In this document: positions 62,772 to 64,000 of the stretch, in pieces
Layout: the number at the start of each line of letters is the position of its first letter
Numbering within the stretch: the first letter of the stretch is position 1
Assembly: GCF_011305415.1 (NCBI RefSeq)
Contig: NZ_JAANOQ010000008.1
Coordinates: 1-64,000, forward strand
Direction: 5' to 3'
From: Flavobacterium bernardetii
GTDB lineage: Bacteria; Bacteroidota; Bacteroidia; Flavobacteriales; Flavobacteriaceae
DNA length: 64,000 nt
Translations under genes and position numbers: made by a program
The notes under the pieces: generated by a model
The model's database searches: none
What the model was told of the DNA's origin: nothing
Seen by the model: the letters and a program-made list of their open reading frames with translations, nothing else

Positions 62772-63518
62772 ATGATGTTGATTAGATATTTATCTCAAAT
62801 TGGTCGCTATTTCATTATGCTGAAAGACGTTTTCAATCGTCCTGTAAAATGGAGCGTGATGAAACAACTTATCTTAAAGGAAATTGATGATTTAATTATT
62901 GATTCACTTGGAATTGTGTGTTTCATTTCATTTTTCGTGGGTGGAGTTGTAGCCATTCAAACGGCTTTGAATTTAACTAATCCGTTAATTCCAAAATATT
63001 TAATAGGTTTTGCTACGCGTCAATCTATAGTTTTAGAATTCGCACCGACATTTATTTCTATCATTATGGCAGGAAAAATGGGTTCATTTATTACGTCAAG
63101 TATTGGTTCTATGCGTGTTACCGAGCAAATTGAAGCGTTAGAAGTTATGGGTGTAAATGCCTTAAATTACTTGGTTTTCCCAAAAATGATAGCCGCTACG
63201 CTTTATCCGTTTGTGATTGGAATCGCCATGTTTTTAGGAATATTCGGTGGTTATTTAGCTGGTGTTTATGGTGGTTTTACTACAAGTCAAGAATTTATTA
63301 CAGGTTTACAAAACGAATTTATCCCTTTTCATATCGCATATGCTTTTATTAAAACGTTAGTATTTGCATTTATTTTAGCTACAATCCCTTCTTTTCATGG
63401 CTTTTACATGAAAGGTGGTGCTTTAGAAGTAGGTAAAGCTAGTACAGTTGCTTTCGTTTGGACATCAGTTGTAATTATTTTAATGAATTATATTTTAACC
63501 CAATTACTTTTAAGCTAA
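62772..63518 (+). CDS. MlaE-type ABC transporter permease
   Basis: 248 residues (ATG 62775 is an alternative start). MlaE/Ttg2B features: VGGVVAIQTALNLTNPLIPK, LEFAPTFISIIMAGKMGSFI, SSIGSMRVTEQIEALEVMG. About six hydrophobic segments. With the ATPase encoded directly downstream (TAATG overlap) it forms the inner-membrane part of a phospholipid/lipid transport system across the periplasm. A substrate-binding MlaD-like gene would be expected beyond the window. Confidence 0.93.
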   Translation: MMLIRYLSQIGRYFIMLKDVFNRPVKWSVMKQLILKEIDDLIIDSLGIVCFISFFVGGVVAIQTALNLTNPLIPKYLIGFATRQSIVLEFAPTFISIIMAGKMGSFITSSIGSMRVTEQIEALEVMGVNALNYLVFPKMIAATLYPFVIGIAMFLGIFGGYLAGVYGGFTTSQEFITGLQNEFIPFHIAYAFIKTLVFAFILATIPSFHGFYMKGGALEVGKASTVAFVWTSVVIILMNYILTQLLLS

Positions 63519-64000
63519 TGATTGAAGTACACGACATTAAAAAAAGCTTTGGAGACCAAATGGTTTTAAAAGGTATTTCTACAAGTTTTGAAGCTGGAAA
63601 AACCAGTTTAGTAATTGGACAAAGTGGATCTGGGAAAACGGTTTTTTTAAAATCATTATTAGGCGTTCATCAAGTGGATAGCGGTCATATTTCATTTGAC
63701 GGCAGAATTTATGAAGACATGAACAAAGATGAAAAACGTGATATTCGTACCGAAATCGGAATGGTTTTTCAAGGAAGCGCTTTGTTTGATAGTATGACTG
63801 TGGAAGAAAACATCGGTTTTCCATTAAAAATGTTTACTAATAAAACAGCAGCAGAAGTTAAAGAACGTGTCAATTTTGTAATTGATAGAGTAAATTTAAT
63901 CAATGCCAATCATAAAAAACCCTCTGAAATTTCTGGTGGAATGCAAAAACGTGTGGCGATTGCAAGAGCAATTGTTAACAACCCGAAATATTTATTTTGC
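63518..64000 (+). CDS. Mla-type ABC transporter ATPase, truncated by the window edge
   Basis: The ATG at 63518 overlaps the stop of the permease gene. 161 codons are present, to the last base. Walker A GQSGSGKT, Q-loop VFQGSALFD, signature SGGMQKRV are visible; the sequence ends at YLFC just before the expected Walker B DEP. It is the MlaF-type partner of the MlaE-like permease. The frame stays open; the stop is beyond the window. Confidence 0.93.
   Translation, partial: MIEVHDIKKSFGDQMVLKGISTSFEAGKTSLVIGQSGSGKTVFLKSLLGVHQVDSGHISFDGRIYEDMNKDEKRDIRTEIGMVFQGSALFDSMTVEENIGFPLKMFTNKTAAEVKERVNFVIDRVNLINANHKKPSEISGGMQKRVAIARAIVNNPKYLFC

Overview
This window is a piece of a Flavobacteriaceae chromosome, probably Flavobacterium or a close relative. 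The DNA is AT-rich and has almost no Shine-Dalgarno sequences. Many genes are preceded by the Bacteroidetes promoter core TAnnTTTG, sometimes with TTTG 18-21 bases further upstream. It carries gldKLMN, the gliding-motility and type IX secretion core found only in this phylum. No rRNA or CRISPR array is present; the single tRNA gene is an initiator tRNA-Met.

Layout. 1-4376 (minus) is the N-terminal part of a very large secreted protein with lectin-like, Ig-like and TSP3-type calcium-binding repeats; its C terminus lies outside the window. 4428-8559 holds a small secreted protein and a two-component pair: a propeller-type sensor kinase and a NarL-type regulator, convergent, with overlapping stop codons. 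8600-11120 is a decayed mobile island next to tRNA-fMet: a broken tyrosine recombinase, a frameshifted nuclease/STAND-like gene and a transposase scrap. 11317-19500 is a dissolved-inorganic-carbon uptake cluster (small secreted protein, DabA, DabB, SulP transporter, two DUF2490 proteins). 19592-26829 (minus) is a housekeeping run: miaB, a GxxExxY gene flanked by inverted repeats, a sigma-54 activator, lptE, a TPR protein, secG, groES and groEL. 27021-35433 carries topA, an arginase-fold pseudoenzyme and gldKLMN. 35588-39000 has an FAD oxidoreductase, DUF983 and an ABC-F ATPase. 39001-39714 is repeat-rich and non-coding. 39715-50101 holds an S46 peptidase, obg, a CNNM/CorC-type protein, adk, a HEAT-like protein, purK, a small membrane protein, purE and an M3 peptidase. 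50161-55559 is a GbsR-type regulator followed by nine close-packed genes, mostly small membrane proteins plus DUF2071, DCC thiol-disulfide, TIGR01777 and SRPBCC proteins; two near-identical palindromes flank the regulator gene. 55570-64000 has a UbiA-like membrane protein, gcvP, a truncated haemoglobin, a KAS III enzyme, a methyltransferase, a family 2 glycosyltransferase and an Mla-type ABC transporter whose ATPase runs off the end.

Most of the window is conserved core genome. The best candidates for something new are: (a) the GxxExxY (PD-(D/E)XK-fold) gene bracketed by about 26-bp inverted repeats inside a housekeeping operon, which looks like a minimal mobile cassette; (b) the palindrome-flanked GbsR regulator with its membrane-protein operon; (c) the DAB/SulP/DUF2490 carbon-uptake cluster in what is presumably a heterotroph; (d) the arginase-fold protein beside gldK that has lost metal ligands; (e) the relic defence-like gene at the tRNA. 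All function calls come from reading the sequence; no database search was run.
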